This document shows positions 18,158-27,005 of a stretch of 64,000 nucleotides of DNA, in pieces. Below the pieces are notes generated by a model. It had not been told where the DNA came from. It saw nothing but the letters and a program-made list of their open reading frames with translations, and searched no databases. The stretch lies in contig NZ_AP022584.1 in the NCBI RefSeq assembly GCF_010731675.1, positions 1,922,001-1,986,000 of the forward strand, read 5' to 3'. Made by a program: the position numbers and the translations under genes. Position 1 is the first letter of the stretch; each line of letters begins with the position of its first letter. The DNA is from Mycobacterium marseillense (GTDB lineage Bacteria; Actinomycetota; Actinomycetes; Mycobacteriales; Mycobacteriaceae).

Positions 18158-19384
18158 TCAGCGCTGAGCGAGTGCCCGCGCGGCGCGGCCCAGGCTGTCG
18201 TCGACCAGCCGGTCGACGGTGCCGAAGTAGGTCGGTGACGGCCGTTTGCCCGCCAGCTCTGCGACCGCTTGCTGCTCACCCAGAACATCTGCGGCGTCGA
18301 GGTTTTCGGCCATCCGCTGCGTGTGCACGGTCAGTCCGGTCAGCAACTCCGCGGTGTGGGATCCCGCGACCACGGTGCGCCGGCCCAGGGTGCGCAGGGT
18401 GTCCCATTCGGCGTGCCACGCCCCGTCGGGCCGTTCGTCGTTGGCCAAGGCCGCGGCGGTGTGCAGGGTTGCGGCCAGCGGCGGCGCCGACAGGGCGGCG
18501 CGGCGGATCAGGATGGACAGCACGGGGTTGCGCTTGTGCGGCATGGACGACGAGCCGCCCCGGTTGTCCGCCGTCGGCTCGCTGAGTTCGGCGATCTCCG
18601 GGCGGGCCAGCGTGACGACATCGGAGGCGATGCGGCCCCAGCCGTCGGTGCAGCCGACGAGGGCGTCGCCAGCTGCGGTGATCGGCGCGCGGGCCGTGTG
18701 CCAGGGCGGCCGCAGCGCCAGGCCCAACGCGGTCGCCGTGTCCGCGGCGAGGCGCGCCGACACCCCGGCCGGGTCGGAGGTGCCGGTGAGCAACGCCGCC
18801 AACTCCGTGGTGGCGGCCAATGTCCCTGCCGCGCCGCCGATTTGGGCGGGCGTGCTCAGTGTGGCCACCCGCTCGAAGGCGTCGACGACCGCATGCAGCC
18901 AGCCGGCGGCCTTGGCACCGAAGGTGGTGGGGGCGGCGTGCTGGGTGAGGGTGCGGGCCACCATCGGCGTGGCCCGGTGCCGTGTGACCAGTTCGGACAG
19001 CGCAGAGATCTGCTCTCTCAGCTGGGTGAGCAGGTCATCGGCGACCGCGCGCGTGGCCAGCATCAGGCTGGTGTCCAGCACGTCCTGGCTGGTGAGCCCA
19101 CGGTGAATCCACGGCGCGACGGCCGGTTCCGCGCGGTGGCGCAGCAGCGTCACCAGACCGACGACGGGGTTGCCGCCGTCCTCGGCGGCAACGGCGAGCG
19201 CCTCGCAGTCGTTGTGCGTGACCAGATCCCACAGGTCGGCGCCGGCGCACCGGGTGGGTGCCAGTCCGGCGCCCGCCAGCGCGCTCAGCCACGCGGATTC
19301 CACCGCGACCATCGAGCCCAGCAGCGCCTCATCGGTCATGTGCTCGCCGGCTCGATGGTCGCCGGGCCACAACAGGTTGGTCAT
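18158..19384 (-). CDS. pcaB: PcaB, 3-carboxy-cis,cis-muconate cycloisomerase
   Basis: Fumarase/aspartase superfamily lactonising enzyme; second step of the protocatechuate branch of the beta-ketoadipate pathway. 408 residues. The superfamily signature is GGSSSMPHKRNPVLS, with RGLTSQDVLDT and TLTQHAAPTTFGAKAAGW as the other two conserved regions. ATG 19384 overlaps the pcaG stop by ATGA; the longer open frame upstream runs across pcaG and is not used. Together with pcaG and pcaH it forms a three-gene operon; no pcaC, pcaD or pcaL is present in the window. Confidence 0.92.
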   Translation of the reverse strand: MTNLLWPGDHRAGEHMTDEALLGSMVAVESAWLSALAGAGLAPTRCAGADLWDLVTHNDCEALAVAAEDGGNPVVGLVTLLRHRAEPAVAPWIHRGLTSQDVLDTSLMLATRAVADDLLTQLREQISALSELVTRHRATPMVARTLTQHAAPTTFGAKAAGWLHAVVDAFERVATLSTPAQIGGAAGTLAATTELAALLTGTSDPAGVSARLAADTATALGLALRPPWHTARAPITAAGDALVGCTDGWGRIASDVVTLARPEIAELSEPTADNRGGSSSMPHKRNPVLSILIRRAALSAPPLAATLHTAAALANDERPDGAWHAEWDTLRTLGRRTVVAGSHTAELLTGLTVHTQRMAENLDAADVLGEQQAVAELAGKRPSPTYFGTVDRLVDDSLGRAARALAQR

Positions 19385-19947
19385 CGCGCGTCCACCCGGT
19401 ACGCCAGAAACACGGTCTCGGCCGGTCCCTGCAGGTGGATGTCGAAACGGTATGTGGCGCCGTCGTTTTCGGCGGCACAGAGCAACGTGGCCAGGCGCTC
19501 GGCGGAAACAGCCGCCAGCAGCGGATCGGCGTCCGGGCCGGCTCCGGGTAGGTAGGCGCGGGTGAACAGCCGGTTCAATAGCCCCCGGGCGAACACGGTG
19601 AGCGCGAAGAACGGGGGCCGCCCGTCGATTATCGAACCCGGGGGCAGGGTGGTGAACGCGTAACGGCCGGCTCCGTCGGTCGCGCACCTACCCCAGCCGG
19701 TGAACGGTGTGGGGTCGCGGCGGCGCAGCGAACCGGCCTGCCGCGCAATGCGTCCCGCGCTGTCGGGCTGCCAGACTTCGACCAATGCGTCGGGGACCGC
19801 GGCGCCGCCGCCGTCGTACACGGTGCCGTGCAGCCGGATGGCCTGCGGGTGGCCGCCGTCGACCAGCTCGCTGTCACCGGGGTACGGCAGCCCCAGGTCG
19901 AGGAAGGGTCCGACCGTTTGCGCTGGGGTGCAGGCTGTTTCAGTCAT
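19381..19947 (-). CDS. pcaG: PcaG, protocatechuate 3,4-dioxygenase alpha subunit
   Basis: 188 residues. Intradiol dioxygenase fold: TPAQTVGPFLDLGLPYP at the N-terminus, LHGTVYDGGGAAVPDALVEVWQ as the conserved strand pair, and FTGWGRCATDGAGRYAF. As in other alpha subunits, the iron-ligand Tyr/His set is absent; it supports the catalytic PcaH. Its ATG (19945-19947) lies inside the end of pcaH by 8 bp and its stop overlaps pcaB, so all three are coupled. Confidence 0.93.
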   Translation of the reverse strand: MTETACTPAQTVGPFLDLGLPYPGDSELVDGGHPQAIRLHGTVYDGGGAAVPDALVEVWQPDSAGRIARQAGSLRRRDPTPFTGWGRCATDGAGRYAFTTLPPGSIIDGRPPFFALTVFARGLLNRLFTRAYLPGAGPDADPLLAAVSAERLATLLCAAENDGATYRFDIHLQGPAETVFLAYRVDAR

Positions 19948-20704
19948 GCGCGCCTTCGGTGGGTGTCGGCGCGCCGCCAGTCAGCACGATGTCCCACCGG
20001 TACCCGGTCGCGTACTCGGGCTCGGTCAGGTCGTGGTCGTAGCGGGCGATCAGCCGCTGCCGCGCGGCCGGATCGAGGATGGACTGAAAGATCGGATCAA
20101 GGTCGAACATCGGGTCGCCCGGAAAGTACATCTGGGTGACCAAGCGCTGGGTGAAAGCGGTTCCGAAAACGGAGAAATGGATGTGCGCCGGGCGCCAGGC
20201 GTTGTGGTGGTTGCGCCACGGGTAAGGGCCGGGCTTGATGGTCAGGAATCGATAGGAGCCGTCCGGCCCGGTCAGGCAGCGCCCGGCGCCGGTGAAGTTC
20301 GGGTCGAGCGGGGCCGGGTGCTGGTCACGCTGGTGGCGGTAACGCCCGCCGGCGTTGGCCTGCCAGATCTCGACCAGTTGGCCCGCCACCGGCCGGTTGC
20401 CTTCGTCGAGGACGCGTCCGGTCACCACGACGCGCTCCCCGATCGGCTCGCCCGGATGCCCGGCCGTGAGGTCGGCGTCGAGCGGGTCGACGTCCTGGTG
20501 GCCGAAGCACGGCGCCCAGAGCTCGACCCCCTCGGGGTCGAGCTCGACCAGAGGTTGTTTCGGATGGCGCAGCGTCGTGCTGCGATACGGCGGATAGTCG
20601 AGCCGCGGCTGCCCGTCTCCCCCGGCGGCGCCCAAGTATTGCGCTGCGATGCGGGCGATCTCCGCCGTGATGTCAGCCTGAGAAGCGACACACTCGGCGT
20701 CCAT
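19940..20704 (-). CDS. pcaH: PcaH, protocatechuate 3,4-dioxygenase beta subunit
   Basis: 254 residues; catalytic subunit that opens protocatechuate between the hydroxyls. The Fe(III) ligands are visible: Tyr in GGRYRHQRDQ, Tyr in KPGPYPWRNHHN, and the two His in WRPAHIHFSVFG. The strand GRVLDEGNRPVAGQLVEIWQ is the family hallmark. ATG 20704 (MDAECVASQ) was chosen because the domain begins there; the frame stays open upstream without a ribosome-binding site. First gene of pcaHGB. Confidence 0.93.
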   Translation of the reverse strand: MDAECVASQADITAEIARIAAQYLGAAGGDGQPRLDYPPYRSTTLRHPKQPLVELDPEGVELWAPCFGHQDVDPLDADLTAGHPGEPIGERVVVTGRVLDEGNRPVAGQLVEIWQANAGGRYRHQRDQHPAPLDPNFTGAGRCLTGPDGSYRFLTIKPGPYPWRNHHNAWRPAHIHFSVFGTAFTQRLVTQMYFPGDPMFDLDPIFQSILDPAARQRLIARYDHDLTEPEYATGYRWDIVLTGGAPTPTEGAHD

Positions 20705-20763
20705 GAGGCGTGACGCTACTCTCGATGCTCCCCCGAAACCCGCAAGCGGGCGGTGTCGTCGGG

Positions 20764-21249
20764 CTAGAGGGAGCGCACCAGCGCCGCGCGACCCTTGGTA
20801 CGCATCTTGTACGCCGCGGAGCCCCGGTATTGCTCCATCTTCGCGGCCATTTTGTTGCCGAGCTCTTCGAGTTCGTCGTCGGTGATCTTGACCTCCGGCG
20901 GGGCCGGGATCATGTCGCGTTCCTCCTCGTCGGCGTGCGCCTCCAGCACCGTCTTGAAGGAGTTCCACTCGTCCTCGTAGCCGGGCGAGCTTTGTGGGGT
21001 GCGCAGCAGCACCGAAAGCTGGTCGACGACTTGGCGGTGTTCGGCGTGGGCGACCGCGATCAGCTTGGTGGCCGCGCGCAGCGCCGGGTAGTACAGGTCG
21101 TCCTCGATCCGGAAGTGGATGTCGAGCTCGATCAGCAAATCGTCGAAAAGTTCATGTCGCTCTTCGGAATTCACCGGCGCGTCGCTGATCTTGCGGCCGA
21201 GGCCCTTGATCACGATGTGATGTTCCTTGAGCACGTCGTAGGCGTTCAA
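20764..21249 (-). CDS. Hemerythrin HHE-domain protein
   Basis: 161 residues, four-helix diiron protein. Ligand-type His/Glu are in VLKEHHIVIKGL, LIELDIHFRIEDDLYYPAL, AVAHAEHRQVVDQL and EAHADEEERDMIPAPP. Such proteins bind oxygen or nitric oxide or act as oxidative-stress factors. ATG 21249 overlaps the stop of the Rieske membrane protein by 4 bp, so the two are made together, suggesting an electron-transfer pair. The basic C-terminus KMRTKGRAALVRSL is common in mycobacterial members. Confidence 0.9.
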   Translation of the reverse strand: MNAYDVLKEHHIVIKGLGRKISDAPVNSEERHELFDDLLIELDIHFRIEDDLYYPALRAATKLIAVAHAEHRQVVDQLSVLLRTPQSSPGYEDEWNSFKTVLEAHADEEERDMIPAPPEVKITDDELEELGNKMAAKMEQYRGSAAYKMRTKGRAALVRSL

Positions 21250-22217
21250 TTGGCTCCTCCTTTAGCGATTCCGACCGCGCCGCCGGGAGCGTGCTGCTGC
21301 TCACCGCGGACTTCGACCACCCCGTCGACCAACCGGGCCTCGTAGCACGGCAGCGGCGCCGCTGCCGGACCGCGCACCACCTCGCCCGACTCGGCGGCGA
21401 ACCACGAGCCGTGCCAGGGGCACACCAACCGGCCACGGTCCATCCAGCCGTCGGCCATCGGGGCGGCCAGGTGAGGGCAGAATTCGCCGTACGCCGCGAC
21501 TTCTCCTGGCTCGGTCTGACAGACCACCAGGCCCACCCCGTCGACCTCGACGCGTACCGGTTTGCCGTTGAGCGAGCTCGCCGGCAGCACCGGTGTCCAG
21601 GTGGAGGTACGCAGCCGCGGGCCCGACTGGTCGATGCCGATGCCGGAGTCGAAAACCAGCGCCCCACCGAGGTAGCTGCCGGCGACGGTGATGCCGTAGC
21701 CCAGCGCGGTGAGCACGATGCCCCGCCCGTGGCGCCCCTTGCGCCGGTCCCACCACGACTGCATGTACAGCGCGGTGGCGGCCACGTTTAGCAGGCCGTG
21801 TACGGCGCCGACCCGGCGGTCCTCCTCGTGGGTGTGCTGCCAGTCGGTGACGCCGGTGACGGCCGAGCCCAGGCTCGCCAGAATGCCGACCCCGAGGGCG
21901 CGGGAGGCGAAGCGCGAGGCGTCGACGACCTCGGACGCGGGCTGGCCCGGCAGCAGGCTGAGCGCGTCCAGTGCCACCGTCGTGCCGAGCGCGCCACTGG
22001 TCAGCGACGCCAGCGGCGGGTGCACCGGGTGCCCGAGCCACACCCCGTTGAGCGCGTTGGCGACGCTGTTGCGGGCGCCGCCCAGCCCGTTGTAGGCGAA
22101 GCTGAGCAGGTGTTCGAACCGATAGCTCGGTCGATCCATCCACTCCTGGCGCCCGATAGCGGCCAGAACCTTCGATCCGACCCGCTGCAATCGACCCCCG
22201 CGTGGCCGACCCACCAT
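21246..22217 (-). CDS. DUF2231 membrane protein fused to a Rieske [2Fe-2S] domain
   Basis: 323 residues. The N-terminal two thirds have four hydrophobic segments with LGHPVHPPLASLTSGALGT, the DUF2231 mark. The C-terminal Rieske domain (about 205-305) has the cluster ligands in CPHLAAPM and CPWHGSWF, the CxH...CxxH pattern. It should be a membrane redox protein passing electrons from or to the coupled hemerythrin. ATG 22217 is divergent from the dioxygenase operon across 274 bp that hold both promoters and nothing else I can name. Confidence 0.88.
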   Translation of the reverse strand: MVGRPRGGRLQRVGSKVLAAIGRQEWMDRPSYRFEHLLSFAYNGLGGARNSVANALNGVWLGHPVHPPLASLTSGALGTTVALDALSLLPGQPASEVVDASRFASRALGVGILASLGSAVTGVTDWQHTHEEDRRVGAVHGLLNVAATALYMQSWWDRRKGRHGRGIVLTALGYGITVAGSYLGGALVFDSGIGIDQSGPRLRTSTWTPVLPASSLNGKPVRVEVDGVGLVVCQTEPGEVAAYGEFCPHLAAPMADGWMDRGRLVCPWHGSWFAAESGEVVRGPAAAPLPCYEARLVDGVVEVRGEQQHAPGGAVGIAKGGAN

Positions 22218-22491
22218 GGCACCCTGCCTTTCCTCAAATCAGTGGAAAATACCCGTTAATAACCGCAAAACCGAACGATTACCCGCAGTTTACTCCGCGC
22301 TCACATACGCCGAACGGGTGCCGTGACCCACCGTAGCCGGGGGTTTCCGGCTTGTAATTGTGTGCAACCTGTGAATCAGCCCCCAGGATTCTGGTGGGCA
22401 CCCTCCGACGCGATCGCCGCGTCGATTGACCGGCACCGAAGAGTGCGGGATTCTACTGAGCGGAGAGTATTTCTTTAGAACAGAGGAATTG

Positions 22492-23835
22492 ATGGCGGGC
22501 CAAAGCGACGAATTGGTCGGGGTGTTCGACAACGTGCGCCGCGGGATGATCCCCGCGCACATCTACAACGACCGGGAACTGTTCGCGCTGGAAAAGGAAC
22601 GGCTATTCGGCCGGGCGTGGACGTTCGTGGGTCACGAGTCCGAAATCCGGCACGACGGCGACTACGTGGTGCGCCGGGTCCTCGACGACTCGTTCATCAT
22701 CACCCGCGATTCCACCGGGGAGGTCCGGGCGCTGTTCAATATGTGCCTGCACCGCGGGATGCAGGTCTGTCGCGCGGAGATGGGAAACGCCTCCAACTTT
22801 CGCTGCCCGTACCACGGCTGGACCTACCGCAACGACGGCCGGCTCACCGGGCTTCCCTTCCACCGGGAGGCCTACGGCGGAGACGAGGGCTTTGCCAAAA
22901 ACCAAACCCTGTTGCCCGCACCGAATTTCGCGAGCTACAACGGCCTGCTGTTTATCAGCCTGGATCCGAATGCCGATCCGCTGCAAGACTTCCTGGGCGA
23001 CTTCAGGTTCTACCTGGACTACTACACCAAACAAAGCGCCGGTGGCGTCGAGGTGCGTGGGCCGCAGCGCTGGCGGATCAAGGCGAACTGGAAGATCGGC
23101 GCGGAGAACTTCGCCGGCGACATGTACCACACCCCGCACACCCACGCGTCGATCGTGGACATCGGCCTGTTCCGCGAGCCAAAAGCCCAGAAGCGCAAGG
23201 ACGGCGCCACCTACTGGGCGCACCGCGGCGGGGGTACCACCTACAAACTGCCCCCCGGCAACTTCGAGGAGCGGATGCGCTACGTCGGTTATCCCGACGA
23301 CATGATCGACCGGATCAGGGACGTGTGGACGCCGCAACAGCAGCGGGTGGTCGGCGAGGACGGGTTCATGATCTCGGCCGCGACCTGCTTTCCCAACCTG
23401 AGTTTCGTGCACAACTGGCCCAAGCTGCCCGGCAGTGAGCAGGTGCTGCCGTTCATCTCGATAAGGCTGTGGCAGCCCATCAGCGAGAACGAGACCGAGG
23501 TCTGTTCGTGGTTCGCCGTGGATTCCGCCGCTCCCCCGCAGTACAAACAGGATTCGTACAAGGCGTACCTGATGTGCTTCGGGTCGACGGGCATGTTCGA
23601 ACAGGACGATGTGGAGAACTGGGTGTCGCTGACCACCACCGCGGGCGGTTCGATGGCGCGGCGGCTGCTGCTGAACAGCCGCATGGGCCTGCTCGCCGAC
23701 GACCGGCCCGTCGTCGAGGCCTTGGCACCCAACGCCTTTCACGGCCCCGGACGCGCCCAGGTCGGCTACAACGAGCACAACCAGCGGGCCCTGCTCACCA
23801 TGTGGGCCGACTACCTGCAGGGGGTCGGCGCATGA
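22492..23835 (+). CDS. Aromatic ring-hydroxylating dioxygenase, large (alpha) subunit
   Basis: 447 residues. Rieske ligands CLHRGMQVC and RCPYHGW occupy the N-terminal domain; the mononuclear iron site ENFAGDMYHTPHTH has the DxxHxxxxH facial triad, completed by a later Asp in the C-terminal domain. It would make cis-dihydrodiols from an aromatic acid or hydrocarbon. ATG 22492 has GAGGAATTG upstream; the frame is open 66 bp further up without a site. No ferredoxin or reductase is coupled, so electron partners must be elsewhere. First of a five-gene operon. Confidence 0.92.
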   Translation: MAGQSDELVGVFDNVRRGMIPAHIYNDRELFALEKERLFGRAWTFVGHESEIRHDGDYVVRRVLDDSFIITRDSTGEVRALFNMCLHRGMQVCRAEMGNASNFRCPYHGWTYRNDGRLTGLPFHREAYGGDEGFAKNQTLLPAPNFASYNGLLFISLDPNADPLQDFLGDFRFYLDYYTKQSAGGVEVRGPQRWRIKANWKIGAENFAGDMYHTPHTHASIVDIGLFREPKAQKRKDGATYWAHRGGGTTYKLPPGNFEERMRYVGYPDDMIDRIRDVWTPQQQRVVGEDGFMISAATCFPNLSFVHNWPKLPGSEQVLPFISIRLWQPISENETEVCSWFAVDSAAPPQYKQDSYKAYLMCFGSTGMFEQDDVENWVSLTTTAGGSMARRLLLNSRMGLLADDRPVVEALAPNAFHGPGRAQVGYNEHNQRALLTMWADYLQGVGA

Positions 23836-24359
23836 GGAAGTCCGTACCCTTCAACGATATCCGCCACCTCGAGGCGCACCAGTTCCTGGTGGACGAGGCG
23901 TACCTGCTCGACGCCCAGCGGTATGAGGAGTGGCTGGACACGCTGACCGACGACATCCGTTACACCATGCCGGTGCGGGTCACGACCGCGCGTGGCGCCG
24001 GCTTCGACACGTCGCCGGGAATGGCCCATTTCGACGAGGACAAGTACTCCCTGACCCAGCGGGTCGCGCGGATGGGCACCGAGCACGTGTGGGCCGAGGA
24101 CCCGCCGTCGCGGCTGCGGCACTTCATCACCAACGTGCGGACCTTTGAGTGCGACGACCCCGAGGACCCGGCACACCTGGTGGTCGAATCGGCCGAACTG
24201 CTGTTTCGCAGCCGCGGCGACGTCAACGACGGCGCCCTGATGTCCTGCGGACGCGAGGACGTGCTGCGCCGGTGTGGCGATCGCTGGAAGTTGGCCCGCC
24301 GCACTATCCTCGCCGACGAGGCGGTGCTACGAATGCAGAACCTGGCGGTGTTTTTATGA
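23832..24359 (+). CDS. Ring-hydroxylating dioxygenase, small (beta) subunit
   Basis: 175 residues with the NTF2-like fold of beta subunits: HQFLVDEAYLLDAQRYEEWL at the start, MGTEHVWAEDPPSRLRHFITN in the middle and a C-terminal DRWKLARRTILADEAVL. It assembles with the alpha subunit as a structural partner. ATG 23832 overlaps the alpha stop by ATGA, and its own stop overlaps the next gene the same way. Confidence 0.92.
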   Translation: MRKSVPFNDIRHLEAHQFLVDEAYLLDAQRYEEWLDTLTDDIRYTMPVRVTTARGAGFDTSPGMAHFDEDKYSLTQRVARMGTEHVWAEDPPSRLRHFITNVRTFECDDPEDPAHLVVESAELLFRSRGDVNDGALMSCGREDVLRRCGDRWKLARRTILADEAVLRMQNLAVFL

Positions 24360-24601
24360 GCGACGGACCCATCACGATCGCCAACGAATTCACCGAGGTC
24401 GTGGTGCGCCGGGTCGACACCCGCAACGGGTCGCGCCTGCTGATCAGCGCCCCCCGGTCCGGGCAGTGGATCACCCTCGACGCGCTCGAGGTCGAGGCCT
24501 TGACCTGGCAGAACCCCCGTACGCTGGCTGCCATGGTCGGCAAGTCCCACGCGCCGCTGCTGCCCGACGATCCCGAGGAGGGCGATGGCGGGCTGGCTTG
24601 A
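24356..24601 (+). CDS. Small protein of the dioxygenase operon (81 aa), function unknown
   Basis: Starts at ATG 24356 overlapping the beta-subunit stop (ATGA) and ends inside the first codons of the SDR (17-bp overlap). The sequence is beta-rich: EFTEVVVRRVDTRNGSRLLI, then GQWITLDALEVEALTWQNP, with an acidic tail. No cysteines, so not a ferredoxin. Tight coupling on both sides argues that it is real and works with the dioxygenase or dehydrogenase, but I cannot name it. Confidence 0.75.
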   Translation: MSDGPITIANEFTEVVVRRVDTRNGSRLLISAPRSGQWITLDALEVEALTWQNPRTLAAMVGKSHAPLLPDDPEEGDGGLA

Positions 24602-25403
24602 GGGCAAGCGCGCGCTGGTCGTCGGCGCCGGTTCGGGGATCGGCCGCGCCGTGGTCGATGCGTTTCGCGGCGAAGGCGCGAAAGTCGCTGCGCTGGAACG
24701 TGATCGGGAAAAGTGCGCCACCTTGCGCGGACAACTTCCCGATGTCCCGGTGGTCGAGGGCGACGCGACCACCTACGAGGCCAACGAACGGGCCGTCGCC
24801 GCCGCGGTGAATGCCTTCGGCGGGCTGGACACCCTGATCAACTGCGTCGGAATCTTCGACTTCTACAAGGGAATCGGCGACATCGACCCGCACGACCTGC
24901 CCGGGGCGTTCGACGAGATGTTTCGCACCAACGTGCTCAGCCATCTGCAGTCGGTCAAGGCGGCGATTCCGGCGCTGCGGCGCGCGCCGGCGTCCTCGAT
25001 CGTGCTGACCGAGTCCGCCTCGTCGTTCTATCCCGGACGCGGCGGCGCGCTCTACGTCTCCTCGAAATTCGCGGTGCGCGGGCTGGTCTCGGCGCTGGCC
25101 TACGAGTTGGCGCCGGGGATCCGGGTCAACGGCGTGGCGCCCGGCGGCACACTGCACACCGATCTGCGCGGCCTCGCCAGCCTGGGACTGGGCGACACCC
25201 GCCTGGACGACAGACCCGACCGGGCCGCCGAGGTGGCGGCCCGCACCCCCCTGCACGTCGCGCTCACCGGCGAGGACCACGCGTTCAGTTACGTGTTCCT
25301 GACGTCCGACCGCTCCCGTGGGATCACCGGCGAAACCGTGCGCCCCGACGGTGGATTCGGCCTCGGCGCGCCCACATCCGAGCCGAAACGGACCCAGCCG
25401 TGA
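24585..25403 (+). CDS. SDR dehydrogenase, probably cis-dihydrodiol dehydrogenase
   Basis: 272 residues, classical SDR: cofactor motif VVGAGSGIGRAVVDAF at residues 11-26, NCVGIFDFY in place of NNAG, Ser in LTESASSFYPG and the catalytic Tyr-x3-Lys in YVSSK. By operon position it would oxidise the cis-dihydrodiol made by the dioxygenase to a catechol. Start ATG 24585 overlaps the 81-aa gene by 17 bp. Stop overlaps the next GTG by GTGA. Confidence 0.86.
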   Translation: MAGWLEGKRALVVGAGSGIGRAVVDAFRGEGAKVAALERDREKCATLRGQLPDVPVVEGDATTYEANERAVAAAVNAFGGLDTLINCVGIFDFYKGIGDIDPHDLPGAFDEMFRTNVLSHLQSVKAAIPALRRAPASSIVLTESASSFYPGRGGALYVSSKFAVRGLVSALAYELAPGIRVNGVAPGGTLHTDLRGLASLGLGDTRLDDRPDRAAEVAARTPLHVALTGEDHAFSYVFLTSDRSRGITGETVRPDGGFGLGAPTSEPKRTQP

Positions 25404-26143
25404 GCGACCGACTGGAACGGCAACGGACCCTGGTCGCGCAGGGCTGCCGCGTCGCGGCCGCCCGCGGCCTGGTCGACGGCATGCTGGGCCACCTGAGCCA
25501 GCGGGTCGACGACGAGCGCCTGCTGGTGCGCTGCCGCAGTGACGCCGACGACGGGGTGGCGTTCACCCGGCCCAGCGACATCCGGCTCGTCCGATTCGAC
25601 GGCACCGCCGGCGCCCCAGGCGAACTCGACGAGTACCGGGTGCCCAACGAACTGCCCATCCACGTCGAGACCATGCTGGCCGACCCGCGCCATACGGCGG
25701 TCGCGCACCTGCATCCACCGGCGGTGGTCGCGGCCGACCTGGCCGGCATCACCATCCGGCCCATCTACGGCGCCTACGACATTCCCGGCGCCTGGCTCGC
25801 GCGCGGCGGTGTCCCCGTCTACGAACGTGCCGTGCTGATCCGGGATTCGCGGCTGGGCAAGGAGATGGTGGCGGCCATGCGCGGTGCGCCCGTGGTGATC
25901 TGCCGCGGGCACGGAATCACCAGTGCGGCAGCCACGGTGCCGCAGGCGGTGCTGCAGGCGATCAGCCTTGACGCGCTGGCGCGGATGTCGTTGCGGGTGC
26001 GCGCGGCCGGCGGCACGCTGCGCGACATCGACGACGCGGACTGGGAGGAACTACCGGACCTGGGGCCCGCGTTCACCGCCGAGGCGGCCTGGCGCCACGA
26101 AGTGGCGCGGCTCCCGTCGGGGCCGCCACCGTCACCGGCTTAG
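25400..26143 (+). CDS. Class II aldolase/adducin-domain protein
   Basis: 247 residues from GTG 25400, overlapping the SDR stop as GTGA. The zinc-binding elements of class II aldolases are visible: ELPIHVETM, AVAHLHPPAVVAADL and VVICRGHGITSAA. It may act as an aldolase or decarboxylase on the ring-fission product or a hydroxy acid; an extradiol enzyme is not present. Last gene of the operon; it overlaps the IclR gene tail-to-tail by 4 bp (26140-26143). Confidence 0.84.
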   Translation: MSDRLERQRTLVAQGCRVAAARGLVDGMLGHLSQRVDDERLLVRCRSDADDGVAFTRPSDIRLVRFDGTAGAPGELDEYRVPNELPIHVETMLADPRHTAVAHLHPPAVVAADLAGITIRPIYGAYDIPGAWLARGGVPVYERAVLIRDSRLGKEMVAAMRGAPVVICRGHGITSAAATVPQAVLQAISLDALARMSLRVRAAGGTLRDIDDADWEELPDLGPAFTAEAAWRHEVARLPSGPPPSPA

Positions 26144-26955
26144 CTGAGCTGATCGCCAATCTCCTTGGCGGCGTTGACAAGTGCGGCGGCGACCGCGGGA
26201 TACCGGGAGGTGTCCAGCCGGTGCTGCGGCGCGGCGGCGTTGAGCGCGAGCCGCAGGCCGGGGGCCCGGGTCGGGATGGGCACGGCGACAGAGGCGACGC
26301 CTTCCTCGCTTTCTTCCCGGTTGGTGGCGTAGCCGCGCTCGCGGACGCCGGACAGCTCGGCCTCCAGCTCGGCGCGGCTGGCGATCGAATGCGTGGTGAT
26401 GCGCTCGAGCCGTTCGTGCGGCAGCAGCGCACGCAGTTCCGGTGGCGACAACTGGGCCAGCATCACCTTGCCCGTCGAGGTGCAGTGCGCGGGCATCGCG
26501 CGACCCAGCCGGGACGCCACCCGCACCGCGGCCGGACCCTCGACGGCGGCGACGAAGCGGACGCTGGCGCCGTCGAGCATTCCCACGTGCACCGTTTCGC
26601 GCAGCTGCTCGCTGAGCCCGCGCAGGATGGGCGCGGCGGATCGCGCGATGTCGATACGGCCGAAGATGGCGAACGCCACCCCGGTCAACGACGGGCCGGG
26701 CAGGTACGCCTTGGACACCGGGTCCTGCCGGACGAACCCGCGGTAGGCCAGCATCGCCAGCAGCCGGTGTGCGGTCGACGACGCCACACCCAGATAACGG
26801 GTCGCCTCGCTCAACCGGATCTGGGGTTGTTCGCCCAACAGCAACAGCAGCTTGAGCGCATTGTCGACCGACTCGATCGGATACTGCGGCGCAAGCGATT
26901 CGGCGGGCGGCCCCGCCGCGGCGTCCAAGCCGGTGCGCTCACGCTTGGGTGGCAT
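26140..26955 (-). CDS. IclR-family transcriptional regulator
   Basis: 271 residues. N-terminal winged helix around residues 28-85 (SVDNALKLLLLLGEQP, then LGVASSTAHRLLAMLAYRGF) and the effector domain with ARSAAPILRGLSEQLRETVH, MPAHCTSTGKVMLAQL and VRERGYATNREESEEG. It probably senses an aromatic acid and controls the dioxygenase operon that it faces; it is convergent with that operon. ATG 26955 lies 50 bp from the SGNH hydrolase start. Confidence 0.9.
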   Translation of the reverse strand: MPPKRERTGLDAAAGPPAESLAPQYPIESVDNALKLLLLLGEQPQIRLSEATRYLGVASSTAHRLLAMLAYRGFVRQDPVSKAYLPGPSLTGVAFAIFGRIDIARSAAPILRGLSEQLRETVHVGMLDGASVRFVAAVEGPAAVRVASRLGRAMPAHCTSTGKVMLAQLSPPELRALLPHERLERITTHSIASRAELEAELSGVRERGYATNREESEEGVASVAVPIPTRAPGLRLALNAAAPQHRLDTSRYPAVAAALVNAAKEIGDQLS

Positions 26956-27005
26956 GGCTCAACGGTAACCAGTTGTGGGCACAACTTCGCGTTATTCTCG
27001 GCTTC

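Noticed and set aside
22218..22491. Riboswitch or small RNA in the 274-bp divergent spacer
   Set aside because: No stable long stem or known riboswitch core could be drawn by eye.
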